From the NCBI GenBank assembly GCA_963695705.1, contig CAVOHB010000010.1, positions 433,345 to 497,344 of the forward strand: a stretch of 64,000 nt of DNA, in the 5' to 3' direction. Under the pieces are notes generated by a model. It worked only from the letters and a program-made list of their open reading frames with translations. It did not search any database and was not told the origin of the DNA. This DNA comes from JBKPNJ01 sp963695705. Lineage in GTDB: Bacteria; Actinomycetota; Actinomycetes; Propionibacteriales; Nocardioidaceae. Both the position numbers and the translations under genes were made by a program. This document shows, piece after piece, positions 1 to 8,150 of the stretch. Numbering within the stretch: the stretch's first letter is position 1; the number at the start of each line of letters is the position of its first letter.

Positions 1-1
1 C

Positions 2-448
2 GCTCCTCGCTCACCGGTGGTGGATGGTCTGCGGTATCGCGAAGGCCTGAACGCCGTCGAGATCAGCGGTGGCGTCGCCGGGAACGTGCTGCCGGACGAG
101 TGCCGCGTCTCGGTCAACTACCGGTTCGCGCCGAACCGGACAGAGGACGAGGCACTCGAGCACCTGCGCGAGCTCTTCGATGGCTTCGAGATCGAGCTCG
201 TCGACTCCGCTCCCGGGGCGATGCCAGGCCTGGATCGGCCGGCGGCGGCCGCGTTCGTGCAAGCGATCGGCGGGGCGGTGAACCCGAAGTTCGGCTGGAC
301 CGACGTCGCGCGGTTCAGTGTGCTGGGCGTACCCGCCGTCAACTTCGGACCGGGCGACCCGCAGCTGGCGCACAGCCGCGACGAGTACGTGCCGCTGTCT
401 CACCTGCGCATCTGTGAGGAGCAGATGACGACCTGGCTCACCGACTGA
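2..448 (+). CDS. dapE: Succinyl-diaminopimelate desuccinylase, C-terminal part
   Basis: This is the last 148 residues of an M20-family metallopeptidase; the frame is open to the window edge, so the start lies upstream. DapE hydrolyses N-succinyl-LL-diaminopimelate in lysine and peptidoglycan precursor synthesis. Visible are the dimerisation-domain strand ending NVLPDECRVSVNYRFAP (residues about 22-40 of the fragment) and the C-terminal metal-site segment GWTDVARFSVLGVPAVNFGPG followed by AHSRDEYV, whose His is the expected zinc ligand. The catalytic base and first zinc ligands are missing only because of truncation by the window. The LOG-family gene follows 19 bp later on the same strand. Confidence 0.9.
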   Translation, partial: APRSPVVDGLRYREGLNAVEISGGVAGNVLPDECRVSVNYRFAPNRTEDEALEHLRELFDGFEIELVDSAPGAMPGLDRPAAAAFVQAIGGAVNPKFGWTDVARFSVLGVPAVNFGPGDPQLAHSRDEYVPLSHLRICEEQMTTWLTD

Positions 449-467
449 CCGGGTCTAGCCTGGGGTG

Positions 468-1310
468 ATGAGCGACCAGTCCATCCATCCGGACCGACCG
501 GTGGATGGATCTGCCGACGAAACGACGGACGAACCACCCGAGAAGCAGCGTGGTCCGGTCGTCATGCGTCGCAGCCAGGTGCAGACCAGCACGACCGACC
601 AGCGCCTGCTCGACTCGCGCGGGTCGACCGACTGGGTGCACACCGACCCGTGGCGCGTGCTGCGGATCCAGTCGGAGTTCGTCGAGGGATTCGGGATGCT
701 CGCGGAGCTGGGACCGGCGATCAGCGTGTTCGGCTCGGCGCGTACACGGGTCGACGACCCGATGTACGCCAAGGGCGTCCAGCTCGGGCGTGCCCTGGTG
801 GAAGCCGGCTATGCCGTCATCACCGGCGGCGGGCCGGGCGCGATGGAGGCGGCGAACAAGGGAGCGTCGCTGGCCGGGGGAGTCTCGGTCGGCCTCGGCA
901 TCGAGCTGCCGTTCGAGGCCGGCCTCAACGACTGGGTGGACATCGGGATCAACTTCCGGTACTTCTTCGCCCGCAAGACGATGTTCGTCAAGTACGGGCA
1001 GGGCTTCGTGGTGATGCCTGGCGGCTTCGGCACGTTCGACGAGGTGTTCGAGGCGTTGACGCTGGTCCAGACGCAGAAGGTGACCTCGTTCCCGATCGTG
1101 CTGCTCGGCAGTGCGTACTGGTCCGGGATGCTCGACTGGCTCAGACGCACGGTGCTGGCGGAGCGGAAGATCGACGAACAGGACCTCGCGCTGCTGCAGG
1201 TCACCGATGACGTCGACGAGGCCGTCGGCTTCATCGCCGCGGCCGACCGGCGCCGCAGCGGTCCCGAGCCCGGGGCCGGCGAGGCGCCGAATGCGACGCG
1301 CCCGGACTGA
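468..1310 (+). CDS. LOG-family (TIGR00730) Rossmann-fold protein
   Basis: A 280-residue protein of the lysine-decarboxylase-like LOG family; characterised members are cytokinin-riboside 5'-monophosphate phosphoribohydrolases, but the bacterial substrate is often unknown. The nucleotide-binding core starts about residue 85 (ISVFGSAR), continues with the glycine-rich VITGGGPGAMEAANKGA, and the diagnostic PGGFGTFDE motif lies near residue 185. An N-terminal extension of about 80 polar residues precedes the fold, a common actinobacterial form. A GTG one codon upstream (465) is in frame; the ATG at 468 is preferred. It follows dapE closely, as Rv1205 is near dapE in M. tuberculosis (from memory). 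Confidence 0.85.
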   Translation: MSDQSIHPDRPVDGSADETTDEPPEKQRGPVVMRRSQVQTSTTDQRLLDSRGSTDWVHTDPWRVLRIQSEFVEGFGMLAELGPAISVFGSARTRVDDPMYAKGVQLGRALVEAGYAVITGGGPGAMEAANKGASLAGGVSVGLGIELPFEAGLNDWVDIGINFRYFFARKTMFVKYGQGFVVMPGGFGTFDEVFEALTLVQTQKVTSFPIVLLGSAYWSGMLDWLRRTVLAERKIDEQDLALLQVTDDVDEAVGFIAAADRRRSGPEPGAGEAPNATRPD

Positions 1311-1436
1311 CCCGCCCGACCCCGCCGGACCGACCAGCTCGGACTTGCCCGCCGGGTTCGCCCGGCCCAGTGGGCCACGCGGTCTGCCGCTCGATGATCG
1401 TGGGACGTTCGGGGGTGTGACACGATCGACGGTGTG

Positions 1437-1841
1437 ATGTGGGTCTTCACCATCGTCGTCGTCCTGCTCATCGGGGCGATCGTCGTCGTCGCAATGGGAC
1501 GAGGCGCTGCCATGACGCCGGTGTTCGCCGACCGGCCGGACTCCCTTGTCCCCGGCGATCACATGCTGACCTCCCGCGACCTGAGGCACGTCCAGTTCGC
1601 CATCGGCGTGCGCGGATACCGGATGGACGAGGTCGACTCGCTGCTCGACCGGCTCGCCGAGGAGCTCGCCGCCCGCGAGGCCCGCGAGGCCCGCGAGGCG
1701 CACGGGGCGCACGAGACGCGCGAGGCGGGCGAGGCCCGTGATCAGCCCACGGTGCGTGATGCGGCCGCGAAACAGCGAGCCGAGGACGTCGTCGCGCGTG
1801 AGCGCGACTCAGGCGCCGGCGCCCGCGAGGGCCGGGACTGA
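1437..1841 (+). CDS. Membrane-anchored DivIVA-domain protein
   Basis: A 134-residue protein with one N-terminal membrane helix (about residues 3-21, rich in V, L and I) and a short DivIVA-type segment at about 43-75 (LTSRDLRHVQFAIGVRGYRM then VDSLLDRLAEEL). Such segments sit in septum or pole-associated coiled-coil proteins; a specific role cannot be read here. The coding DNA at 1671-1740 is built of 9-bp repeats (gaggcccgc and variants) encoding REA-type triplets that lengthen the tail. GTG at 1434 is an alternative start one codon upstream. The next gene overlaps the stop by one base (TGATG), so they are translationally coupled. The order DivIVA protein then tag recurs in actinobacteria. 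Confidence 0.75.
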   Translation: MWVFTIVVVLLIGAIVVVAMGRGAAMTPVFADRPDSLVPGDHMLTSRDLRHVQFAIGVRGYRMDEVDSLLDRLAEELAAREAREAREAHGAHETREAGEARDQPTVRDAAAKQRAEDVVARERDSGAGAREGRD

Positions 1842-2305
1842 TGGCGTACGCGACGTTCGGGTCCTCCATCGACATCGCCGCCACCCCAGAGCGGGTCTGG
1901 AACGCCGTCACCGACTGGGACTCCCAAGGCGACTGGATCCCGCTGACCCGCACGCATGCCGTCGGTGAACCAACGGCCGGACTCGGCGGACGAGTGCGGG
2001 CGTGGACCGGTGTCGGACCGATCGGATTCTGGGACTCGATGACCATCACCGATTGGGATCCGCCGCGGCGCTGCGAGGTGCTCCACACCGGGACGGTCGT
2101 GCGCGGCGAAGCGGCTTTCGAGGTCGAGGGCACGCCGTTGGGGGCCCGCTTCACCTGGTGGGAGCGCGTGGTCCTGCCGGGCGGCCGACTGGGCGGCTGG
2201 GCCTGGCCGCTGGCCCGGCCGGTGGCCGTCGCCCTACTCGACGCGGCGCTGCGCCGTCTGCGCCGGCTGGTGGAGGACGGGCCCGTGCCGGGGCAGGGCT
2301 GTTGA
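1841..2305 (+). CDS. SRPBCC-family (START-like) protein
   Basis: A 154-residue helix-grip fold protein of the polyketide cyclase/dehydrase-like SRPBCC superfamily. The N-terminus FGSSIDIAATPERVWNAVTD is the typical first strand plus helix, followed by DWIPLTRTHAV and the strand pair around RCEVLHTGTVVRG. Members bind hydrophobic ligands in a central cavity; the ligand is not evident. The ATG overlaps the stop of the DivIVA gene, and its own stop overlaps the TTG start of tag, so it sits in a tightly coupled DivIVA-SRPBCC-tag operon. Confidence 0.75.
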   Translation: MAYATFGSSIDIAATPERVWNAVTDWDSQGDWIPLTRTHAVGEPTAGLGGRVRAWTGVGPIGFWDSMTITDWDPPRRCEVLHTGTVVRGEAAFEVEGTPLGARFTWWERVVLPGGRLGGWAWPLARPVAVALLDAALRRLRRLVEDGPVPGQGC

Positions 2306-2874
2306 GCGCCCAAGGCACACCGGGTCCACCGGAGCCGCGACGCTGTGACTGGGCGGTGGGCGCGACGCCGGACTACATCGCCTACCACGACGACGAATGG
2401 GGGCGACCGGTCCGCGACGACCGCGGACTCTACGAACGGCTGACCCTGGAGGCGTTCCAATCGGGTCTCTCGTGGCTGACGATCCTGCGCAAGCGCGAGC
2501 ACTTCCGGGAAGCGTTTCGGGAGTTCGACCCTCGGGTGGTGTCGGCGTTCGACGAGAGCGATGTGGAGCGGCTGATGCACGACCCGGGCATCGTACGGAA
2601 CCGGCGGAAGATCGACGCGGCGATCACCAACGCCCGCGCGATCCAGGATCTCGAGGGGTCGTTCGCCGAACTGCTCTGGTCGTTCGTGCCAGAGGTGCCG
2701 CGCCCCGCCCCGCAGACTCTCGCCGACATCGCGCCCACCACAACCGAGTCCGCGGCGATGGCCAAGGAGCTCAAGCGCCGAGGGTTCGTGTTCGTCGGGC
2801 CGACGACCTGCCACGCTCTGATGCAAGCCACCGGCATGGTGAATGACCATCTCGTGTACTGCTGGCGTCGGTGA
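2302..2874 (+). CDS. tag: DNA-3-methyladenine glycosylase I
   Basis: A 190-residue base-excision-repair glycosylase removing 3-methyladenine from alkylated DNA. Family hallmarks are present: RRCDWAV near the N-terminus, the YHDDEWGRPV box, FQSGLSWLTILRKRE, and GFVFVGPTTCHALMQATGMVNDH near the C-terminus. The Cys of RCDW, the His of YHDDEW and the C-terminal His and Cys (NDH, VYCW) fit the zinc-snap site of Tag. The reading frame extends further upstream, but homology begins here and the TTG at 2302 overlaps the SRPBCC stop, so translational coupling decides the start. Together with the alkyltransferase-like gene at 36.2 kb it gives the window two alkylation-damage proteins. Confidence 0.9.
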   Translation: MSAQGTPGPPEPRRCDWAVGATPDYIAYHDDEWGRPVRDDRGLYERLTLEAFQSGLSWLTILRKREHFREAFREFDPRVVSAFDESDVERLMHDPGIVRNRRKIDAAITNARAIQDLEGSFAELLWSFVPEVPRPAPQTLADIAPTTTESAAMAKELKRRGFVFVGPTTCHALMQATGMVNDHLVYCWRR

Positions 2875-2887
2875 CGACGGAGGACGC

Positions 2888-3647
2888 ATGCGCATCTCGC
2901 AGCCGGTGATCGTGGCGGCGGCCATCTGGTCAGTGGCGTTGCTGGGAGGGCAGGCCGCCGGCGCCGGCGTGTCGACGCCCAACGCGGGAGCGCTGGGCGC
3001 AGTGACCGGTGTACGAGTCATCGGGCACAGCGTCGACGGTCGCGAGATCCGGGCGTACCACGTCGGCGATCCCGGGGCGGACACCACTGCGGTGGCGCTG
3101 GCGGCCATGCACGGCAACGAGACGGCCCCTCGGGTGACACTGCGAGTCCTCCGCCACGCCAAGCGGATCCGCGGACTCGATCTCTGGTTGGTTCCGAACG
3201 CCAATCCGGACGGTGTCGCGGCGGGCGATCGGCACAACGCGCACGGCGTCGACCTCAACCGCAACTTCCCCAGGCGGTGGGTGCCGCTCACCGGCATCTA
3301 CTACTCAGGTCCGCGTCCGGCCTCCGAGCCGGAGACCAGGGCGCTGATGCGCCTGCTGGACCGGTTCAAACCTCGACTACGTCGTGTCGTTCCATCAGCC
3401 GCTCTACGGCATCGACACGTACAAGGTCAAGGACCCAGCATTCGCCCGGCGGCTCGCCCGGTTCATGTACCTGCCGCGGAAGGTGTTCGCCTGCGGCGGG
3501 GTGTGTCACGGCACGCTCACCCAGTGGTTCAACGCCACGCATCGCGGCGCGCTCACCACCGTCGAGTACAACGACGACCCCTCCTGGCGCTACCTGCACG
3601 TGGTGTCGCCGAACGGGCTGTTGCGTGCTCTGGGAGGACATCGCTGA
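2888..3647 (+). pseudogene. M14 zinc carboxypeptidase/murein peptide amidase, frameshifted
   Basis: Two frames together give an exported M14-family peptidase of about 252 residues. Frame 1 (ATG 2888 to about 3370) supplies a signal peptide (MRISQPVIVAAAIWSVALLG, ending near AAGAG), the zinc motif HGNE, NPDG and DLNRNFP. The frame shifts by +1 between about 3366 and 3381, after LDRFKP. Frame 2 (to 3647) supplies DYVVSFHQPLYGID, with the third zinc ligand His, and the catalytic-Glu segment TVEYND. Every catalytic residue is present, but the single-frame product would lack the last zinc ligand and the Glu. M14 amidases of this type trim peptidoglycan peptides. The shift may be a sequencing error or a recent mutation. 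Confidence 0.8.
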
Positions 3648-3690
3648 GTGCTGTCCACGCAGCAGGGTGCCGGCCACTGGCGCCCTGCCG

Positions 3691-4551
3691 TCACTGTGAG
3701 CGGACGAAGCCCCAGGGGCCCATCACGATCCGGGGTCGCCACTCCGACCGCAGCCAGCTCAGCACCCATCGCATGTGCCGCTCGGCGATCGCCACGCAGC
3801 CGGCCGTCGGTCCGCCGTCGCGTACGTGCAGGAAGATGCCGCCGCCGCGCCTGGTGTCGGCGGGGTCGCGGGCGACCCGCTGCCCGCGGCTGGCCGAGTA
3901 AGAGATGTGGCGCGGCAGGTTGAAGCCGATCACCGCGGCGTAGTCGTAGTCGGGAAGGAAGTCGCTGAGGTGCTCGGCGTACGCCGGCCGCCAGTGCGTC
4001 TTGGGCGACTTCGAGTACTGGTAGACGTTGTACGTCGCGGGGTCGCGTGGCTCGTAGGGCCAGTAGTCGGTGTCGTCGAACCGGATGTACGGGAGCGAGG
4101 TGCCGGGATCGGCGAGCGCGCCGAAGGCGCGGCGGAGGGTGAACGTGCCGGCGGGGGTCGTTCCGGTCGACTGCACGCGGACCTGGGCCGCCACCCACCC
4201 GGCGTAGCCGATCCGCGCGGGGAACGGTCCGGCCACCTGGCGCCACGAGCCGCCGCGCGGCCGTGTCCAGACCTTCAGCACCGCGCGGGTGGTGTGCCAT
4301 CGGTGCGAGGTGACGGTGACCAGCTGGCGGACCCGGTTGCTCACCGAGACCTCGACGGTCCACGGGCGGGTCGGGCCGCGATAAGTGCCGGATGGTCGGC
4401 GATAAGTGTCGGATGGCTGGTGGTAAGTGTCGGATCGCGCGAAATAAGTGTCGGATCGCGCGAGGGGGAGGGCGAGGAGGAGGGGGGTGACGGCGGCGAG
4501 CGCGGCGCTCGTCGCGACCGCGCTGGTACGCCTGCGGCCGGCGGTGCCGAT
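3691..4551 (-). CDS. Exported L,D-transpeptidase (YkuD-type)
   Basis: The catalytic domain carries GGGIFLHVRDGGPTAGCVAI near the C-terminus: the His and the Cys of TAGCV are the L,D-transpeptidase active site, which makes 3-3 peptidoglycan cross-links or related linkages outside the cell. The first canonical start is GTG at 4344, but the frame is open upstream to 4555 and encodes a convincing signal peptide (RRRTSAVATSAALAAV then PLLLALPLA). The extension contains no ATG, GTG or TTG; the best candidate is an ATC at 4549-4551 three bases after the hydratase stop. Between signal and catalytic domain lie four 7-residue repeats (RSDTYFA, RSDTYHQ, PSDTYRR, PSGTYRG). Start site uncertain, function fairly sure. 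Confidence 0.75.
   Translation of the reverse strand: MGTAGRRRTSAVATSAALAAVTPLLLALPLARSDTYFARSDTYHQPSDTYRRPSGTYRGPTRPWTVEVSVSNRVRQLVTVTSHRWHTTRAVLKVWTRPRGGSWRQVAGPFPARIGYAGWVAAQVRVQSTGTTPAGTFTLRRAFGALADPGTSLPYIRFDDTDYWPYEPRDPATYNVYQYSKSPKTHWRPAYAEHLSDFLPDYDYAAVIGFNLPRHISYSASRGQRVARDPADTRRGGGIFLHVRDGGPTAGCVAIAERHMRWVLSWLRSEWRPRIVMGPWGFVRSQ
4378..4461 (-). repeat. 21-bp tandem repeat, four copies, in frame
   Basis: Four consecutive 21-bp units (4378-4398, 4399-4419, 4420-4440, 4441-4461) sharing the core taagtgtcggat on the plus strand. On the minus strand each encodes a heptad centred on S-D/G-T-Y, forming a polar linker between the signal peptide and the catalytic domain of the L,D-transpeptidase. 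Preservation of the frame and of SDTY argues that this stretch is translated. Confidence 0.85.
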
Positions 4552-4554
4552 CGG

Positions 4555-5343
4555 TCAGCGTCCGTGGAAGGTCGGTGTGGTCTTGGTCAGGAACGAACGG
4601 ACTGCGTCGCGATGGTCCTGGGTTCCACCGGTTAGATGCATCATGTCCGCTTCGTACCCTAGCGACTCCTCGAGCGAGTGCGATGCGGCGTAGGCCAGGG
4701 AGCGGCGCAGTGCCCCGTACGCGAGGGTTGGTCCGGCGGCCAGCTGGGCGGCAAGGACCGCCGTCTCGGCGGCAAGGTCCGCCGCCGGGACAACCCGGGT
4801 CGCAAGCCCGAGCGCGAGCGCCTCCGCCGCTGGCACCGTACGCGGCATCATCAGCAGCTCGATGGCTCTGGCGCGCCCGACCAGGCGTGGGAGGGTCCAT
4901 GAGGCGCCGGTGTCGCAGGACAGCCCGATCGAGGCGAACGCCAGGTTGAACCCGGCCGTGTCGGCGACCAACCGCAGGTCGCACGCGAACGCGATGCATG
5001 CCCCGGCGCCGGCCGCGACACCGTTGACGGCGGCGACGACCGGCTTGCCCATGGTGGCCAGCGCCGCGCAGATCGGCGCATAGTGCTCACGCACCGTCGA
5101 CGCGATGTCGCCCGAGTCGTCGTCGAGCATGGCCGCGTGCTCGCGCAGGTCCTGCCCGACGCAGAACGCCCGACCGGTGCCGGTCACAACCACGCAGCGA
5201 ACGCCGTGGTCGGTTGCGACGGTGAGAACCGCGTCGCGCAGCGCGACCTTAGCCGCGCTGTCCAGGCTGTTCATCGCGTCGGGCCGGTTGAGAGTGATCG
5301 TGGCCACGGCGTTGGTGATGTCGACGAGCACCGGCTCGGTCAT
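4555..5343 (-). CDS. Enoyl-CoA hydratase/isomerase family protein
   Basis: A 262-residue crotonase-fold protein that would act on an enoyl-CoA thioester in the cytoplasm. The oxyanion-hole segments are visible: FCVGQDLREH (about residues 60-70) and PVVAAVNGVAAGAGACIAFACDLRLVAD (about 100-128). At the second catalytic position the protein has FASIGLSCDTGASWTLPRLVG, the PaaG-like arrangement with Asp where fatty-acid hydratases have Glu, so an isomerase or PaaG-like role is possible. The ATG overlaps the PaaX-family stop by 4 bp (ATGA), making a two-gene operon with its probable regulator. Confidence 0.85.
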   Translation of the reverse strand: MTEPVLVDITNAVATITLNRPDAMNSLDSAAKVALRDAVLTVATDHGVRCVVVTGTGRAFCVGQDLREHAAMLDDDSGDIASTVREHYAPICAALATMGKPVVAAVNGVAAGAGACIAFACDLRLVADTAGFNLAFASIGLSCDTGASWTLPRLVGRARAIELLMMPRTVPAAEALALGLATRVVPAADLAAETAVLAAQLAAGPTLAYGALRRSLAYAASHSLEESLGYEADMMHLTGGTQDHRDAVRSFLTKTTPTFHGR

Positions 5344-6134
5344 GGTGTGACTCCGTTCGCTCTGAGGCACGAATCGACGAAGCGCCGCGCCGCCGGCAGT
5401 AGCCTGCTCGCCTCGGCGTCGAAGAACCTCGCGGCCTGCTCTCCAGGCCACTGCTCGGGCAGCAGCTCGCGCGGCAGTCCGGGGTCCTTGAACAGGAACT
5501 TCCGCCATTCGTGTACGAGCTGGCTGCGGACGGCGAAGGCGAGCTCGTCGTCCGGGCGCGTGCCGGCTCGGGCGACGATCCTCTCGGCGTCCTGCTGCCA
5601 GCCCACGTATGCGTCGGCGAGCCCGGACAGATCCCAGGTGGACGCCACGAGCTCGCCGGCATCCCCGGTGAGCTCGGAGGAGAACCGGTGCGCTCCGACG
5701 CCGTTGGCGGCCAACAGCGCGTCGACCTCGTCCGACGGGTACGCGGCGATCCAGGTGTGCTCGTCGAGCGGCGCGTAGCCGAGGAAGCTCAGTCCCGCCC
5801 GGACCCGGTCGCGGGCGCCGCGTTCGCTCACATGCGCCAGCACGAGGAGGTCCCAGGTGTCGTCCCAGCTGGCAGCACCGGTCCGGTAGATCCGGATGGC
5901 CGCCTCGTCCAGGCGCCGGCTCGCCCGGTCGGTGAGCTCGTACCCCGGGCCCGAGGCGGTCGGCACCGGTCGCAGCCAGCCCTGTCGCACCATCCGTGAG
6001 ACCGATGTGCGGACCGCGGCGGCGGTGACGCCCAGCGGAGCCAGCAGTTTCACCAACGATGCCACCGGTGCCCGGCCGCCCCTGGCGCGCAGATGGTCGC
6101 CGTACAGGTCGAACAGCGCTGACCGGGCGTTCAC
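5340..6134 (-). CDS. PaaX-family transcriptional regulator
   Basis: A 264-residue GntR-type winged-helix regulator of the PaaX family, whose founding member represses phenylacetate catabolism and responds to phenylacetyl-CoA. The N-terminus matches the family (ARSALFDLYGDHL, then LVKLLAPLGVTAAAVRTSVSRMVRQGWL as the helix-turn-helix, residues about 25-55), followed by the PaaX central domain (WDDTWDLLVLAHVSE) and a C-terminal domain containing EWRKFLFKDPGLP. It is transcribed divergently from DUF3117 and is coupled to the crotonase-fold gene. Control of aromatic or acyl-CoA breakdown is inferred from the pair; no other paa genes are in view. Confidence 0.85.
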   Translation of the reverse strand: MNARSALFDLYGDHLRARGGRAPVASLVKLLAPLGVTAAAVRTSVSRMVRQGWLRPVPTASGPGYELTDRASRRLDEAAIRIYRTGAASWDDTWDLLVLAHVSERGARDRVRAGLSFLGYAPLDEHTWIAAYPSDEVDALLAANGVGAHRFSSELTGDAGELVASTWDLSGLADAYVGWQQDAERIVARAGTRPDDELAFAVRSQLVHEWRKFLFKDPGLPRELLPEQWPGEQAARFFDAEASRLLPAARRFVDSCLRANGVTP

Positions 6135-6298
6135 CGGATCGAGTCTGCCGCACCCGCTCTGACCGATGCTGGGACGGGCCGACAGATGTCGTCGGTTTCC
6201 GGCTGCCGTGCGGGTGCGGGATACTAGGGGGAACCCGCTCGTCGACGACTGCCGCGTGGCAGCCCGGCACGCGCTAGACAGAAGGAAGAGGTGCGCCC

Positions 6299-6469
6299 AT
6301 GGCGGCGATGAAGCCGCGGACAGGCGATGGTCCGCTCGAGGTCACCAAGGAGGGCCGCGGCTATGTCATGCGCGTCCCGCTCGAGGGTGGCGGGCGGCTC
6401 GTAGTCGAGCTGAACGTCGACGAGGTCAACGCGCTCAGCAGTGCGCTCGCGGAGCACGCCACGTACTAA
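6299..6469 (+). CDS. DUF3117 small conserved protein
   Basis: A 56-residue protein found across actinobacteria (Rv1211 type), function unknown. The sequence begins MAAMKPRTGDGPLEVTKEGR and ends in a helix with NVDEVNALSSALAEHATY. A purine-rich GAAGGAAGAGG lies 8-18 bp before the ATG and acts as the ribosome-binding site. It stands alone between the divergent PaaX gene and pepA, and is followed within 30 bp by a strong hairpin, so it is probably a single-gene transcript. Being short, it is easily missed by automatic calling. Confidence 0.88.
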   Translation: MAAMKPRTGDGPLEVTKEGRGYVMRVPLEGGGRLVVELNVDEVNALSSALAEHATY

Positions 6470-6498
6470 AGCGTTTCCTTCCGACATCTGACGACGGG

Positions 6499-6531
6499 AC
6501 GGCCCCGGCCGCGACCAGCGACCGGGGCCGT
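6499..6531 (+). terminator. Hairpin downstream of DUF3117
   Basis: Perfect 10-bp inverted repeat ACGGCCCCGG / CCGGGGCCGT with a 13-nt loop, 30 bp after the DUF3117 stop and 50 bp before pepA. There is no T-run after it, as is usual for GC-rich actinobacterial terminators. Confidence 0.65.
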
Positions 6532-6581
6532 ACCGTGTCCGGTGCCGGCCGCGCGCCCCCGATCCGCCAGGAGGTCCCTGC

Positions 6582-8078
6582 ATGGAACAGGTCGCGCCTC
6601 CGACCGTGACGACCACCACGGATGGTCTGCTCGAGGTACGGGACGCGGACGTGCTCGCTGTCGCGGTCACCGCCGACGACGGACAGCTGAGCCTCGGCCC
6701 CGGCGCGGAGGACGTGCTCGAGCTCGCCGGAGTGGACCTGTTCGAGGTGCTCGAACGGGCAAAGGCCACTGGCAAGGCCGGGGAGGTCAGCAGCCATGCA
6801 GTGTTCGGCCGGCCCGGGCTCGAGCAGCTGCTCTTGGTGGGCGTCGGCGCGGGGGCAGCGGCGGACTACCGGCGGGCAGCCGCCGCGCTGGCGAGGAGCA
6901 CGAAAGGCAGGCGGGTGCTGGCCTCGACCGTGAGTTCGATCGCCGACGACGCCGGCTTGCGGGCGTTCGTGGAGGGGCTGGTCCTCGGCTCCTTCGGATT
7001 TCACCGCCGCTCGACCGGCCCCAAGGAACACCCGGTGGCTCGTGTCGTGCTGACCCAGCACGGCTCGACCACCGACGACCGCTCCACGGCGGTACGTGAG
7101 GGCCTGGCGACAGGCCAGGCGGGCTGGCTGTCGCGGCGCCTGGCGCTGACGCCGTTGAGCGAGAAGTCCCCGGTCTGGCTGGCCGAACGCGCCAGGGAGG
7201 TCGCCGCCTCCAACGGCCTCGAGTACTCCGAGCTCGACGAGCGGGCGCTCGCGTCGCTCGGCTTCGGCGGCATCCTGGCGGTCGGCAGGGGCTCACCGCG
7301 CGAGTCCCGGCTGATCCGTCTCGACTACACACCGTCCGGCGCCGTCGACGCAGTCCCGCATGTCGTACTCGTCGGCAAGGGCATCACCTTCGACTGCGGC
7401 GGCCTGTCGCTCAAGCCGGCCGCCGCGATGATGAACATGAAGAGGGACATGACCGGAGGCGCGGCGGTGATCGCCGCGATGGGTGCGCTGCGCGACCTCG
7501 AGGTGCGCTGTCGGGTCACCGGGCTGGTGGCGGCGGCCGAGAACTCCATCAGCGGAACCGCCACCCGCCCAGGCGACGTCGTTCGGCACTACGGAGGGCG
7601 GACCAGTGAGGTGCTCAACACCGATGCGGAGGGCCGGCTCGTGCTCGCCGACGCGATGGCGTACGCGGTGGACACGATCAAGCCCGACGTCCTGGTCGAC
7701 GTGGCCACGCTGACCGGCGCGGTGCGGACTGCGCTCGGCGTCAGCCTGGGTGGTCTCTACTCCGACGACGACGCCCTGGCGCAGGCGCTCGGAGGCGCCG
7801 GGGCGGCAGCGGGCGAGCGGCTGTGGCGGCTCCCCCTGGTGCCTGACTACCGGGCCGACATCGACTCCGACATCGCCGACGCCCGGAATACCAGCAGGTC
7901 CCCCGGCGGCGGCTCGATCACCGCGGCGCTTTTCCTGCAGCCGTTCAGCGGCGGGACCGCGTGGGCACACCTCGACATCGCCGGCGTCGGCGACTCCGCC
8001 GGCGAGGACTTCGAGTGGACCACCGGGCCGACCGGATTCGGGCCCCGAGTACTGCTGTACTGGCTGCAGGGACTCTGA
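6582..8078 (+). CDS. pepA: Leucyl aminopeptidase, M17 family
   Basis: A 498-residue cytosolic hexameric metallo-exopeptidase that removes N-terminal residues from peptides. The N-terminal macro-like domain (about 1-180) is divergent. The C-terminal catalytic domain has the metal and active-site segments VGKGITFDCGGLSLKP (Lys and Asp), MKRDMTGGAAV, and the family signature NTDAEGRLVLAD near residue 346. Length fits the family (about 500). AGGAGG nine bp upstream of the ATG fixes the start. It is the last plus-strand gene before a palindromic element and a convergent methyltransferase. Confidence 0.93.
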   Translation: MEQVAPPTVTTTTDGLLEVRDADVLAVAVTADDGQLSLGPGAEDVLELAGVDLFEVLERAKATGKAGEVSSHAVFGRPGLEQLLLVGVGAGAAADYRRAAAALARSTKGRRVLASTVSSIADDAGLRAFVEGLVLGSFGFHRRSTGPKEHPVARVVLTQHGSTTDDRSTAVREGLATGQAGWLSRRLALTPLSEKSPVWLAERAREVAASNGLEYSELDERALASLGFGGILAVGRGSPRESRLIRLDYTPSGAVDAVPHVVLVGKGITFDCGGLSLKPAAAMMNMKRDMTGGAAVIAAMGALRDLEVRCRVTGLVAAAENSISGTATRPGDVVRHYGGRTSEVLNTDAEGRLVLADAMAYAVDTIKPDVLVDVATLTGAVRTALGVSLGGLYSDDDALAQALGGAGAAAGERLWRLPLVPDYRADIDSDIADARNTSRSPGGGSITAALFLQPFSGGTAWAHLDIAGVGDSAGEDFEWTTGPTGFGPRVLLYWLQGL

Positions 8079-8084
8079 CATCCG

Positions 8085-8133
8085 CTTACGTCATGCGCCC
8101 GGAGGTCCCGACCCTCGCGATGCATGACGCAAG
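8085..8133. repeat. Palindromic intergenic element, copy 1
   Basis: A 49-bp near-palindrome between the convergent ends of pepA and the O-methyltransferase gene. The outer arms CTTACGTCATGC and GCATGACGCAAG pair over 11 of 12 positions, with an inner GAGG/CCTC stem. Its reverse complement is closely similar to the element at 36116-36165, so this is a dispersed repeat. It could act as a bidirectional terminator or RNA-stabilising hairpin. Confidence 0.75.
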
Positions 8134-8150
8134 GTCCCGCCGGTCAGAGC

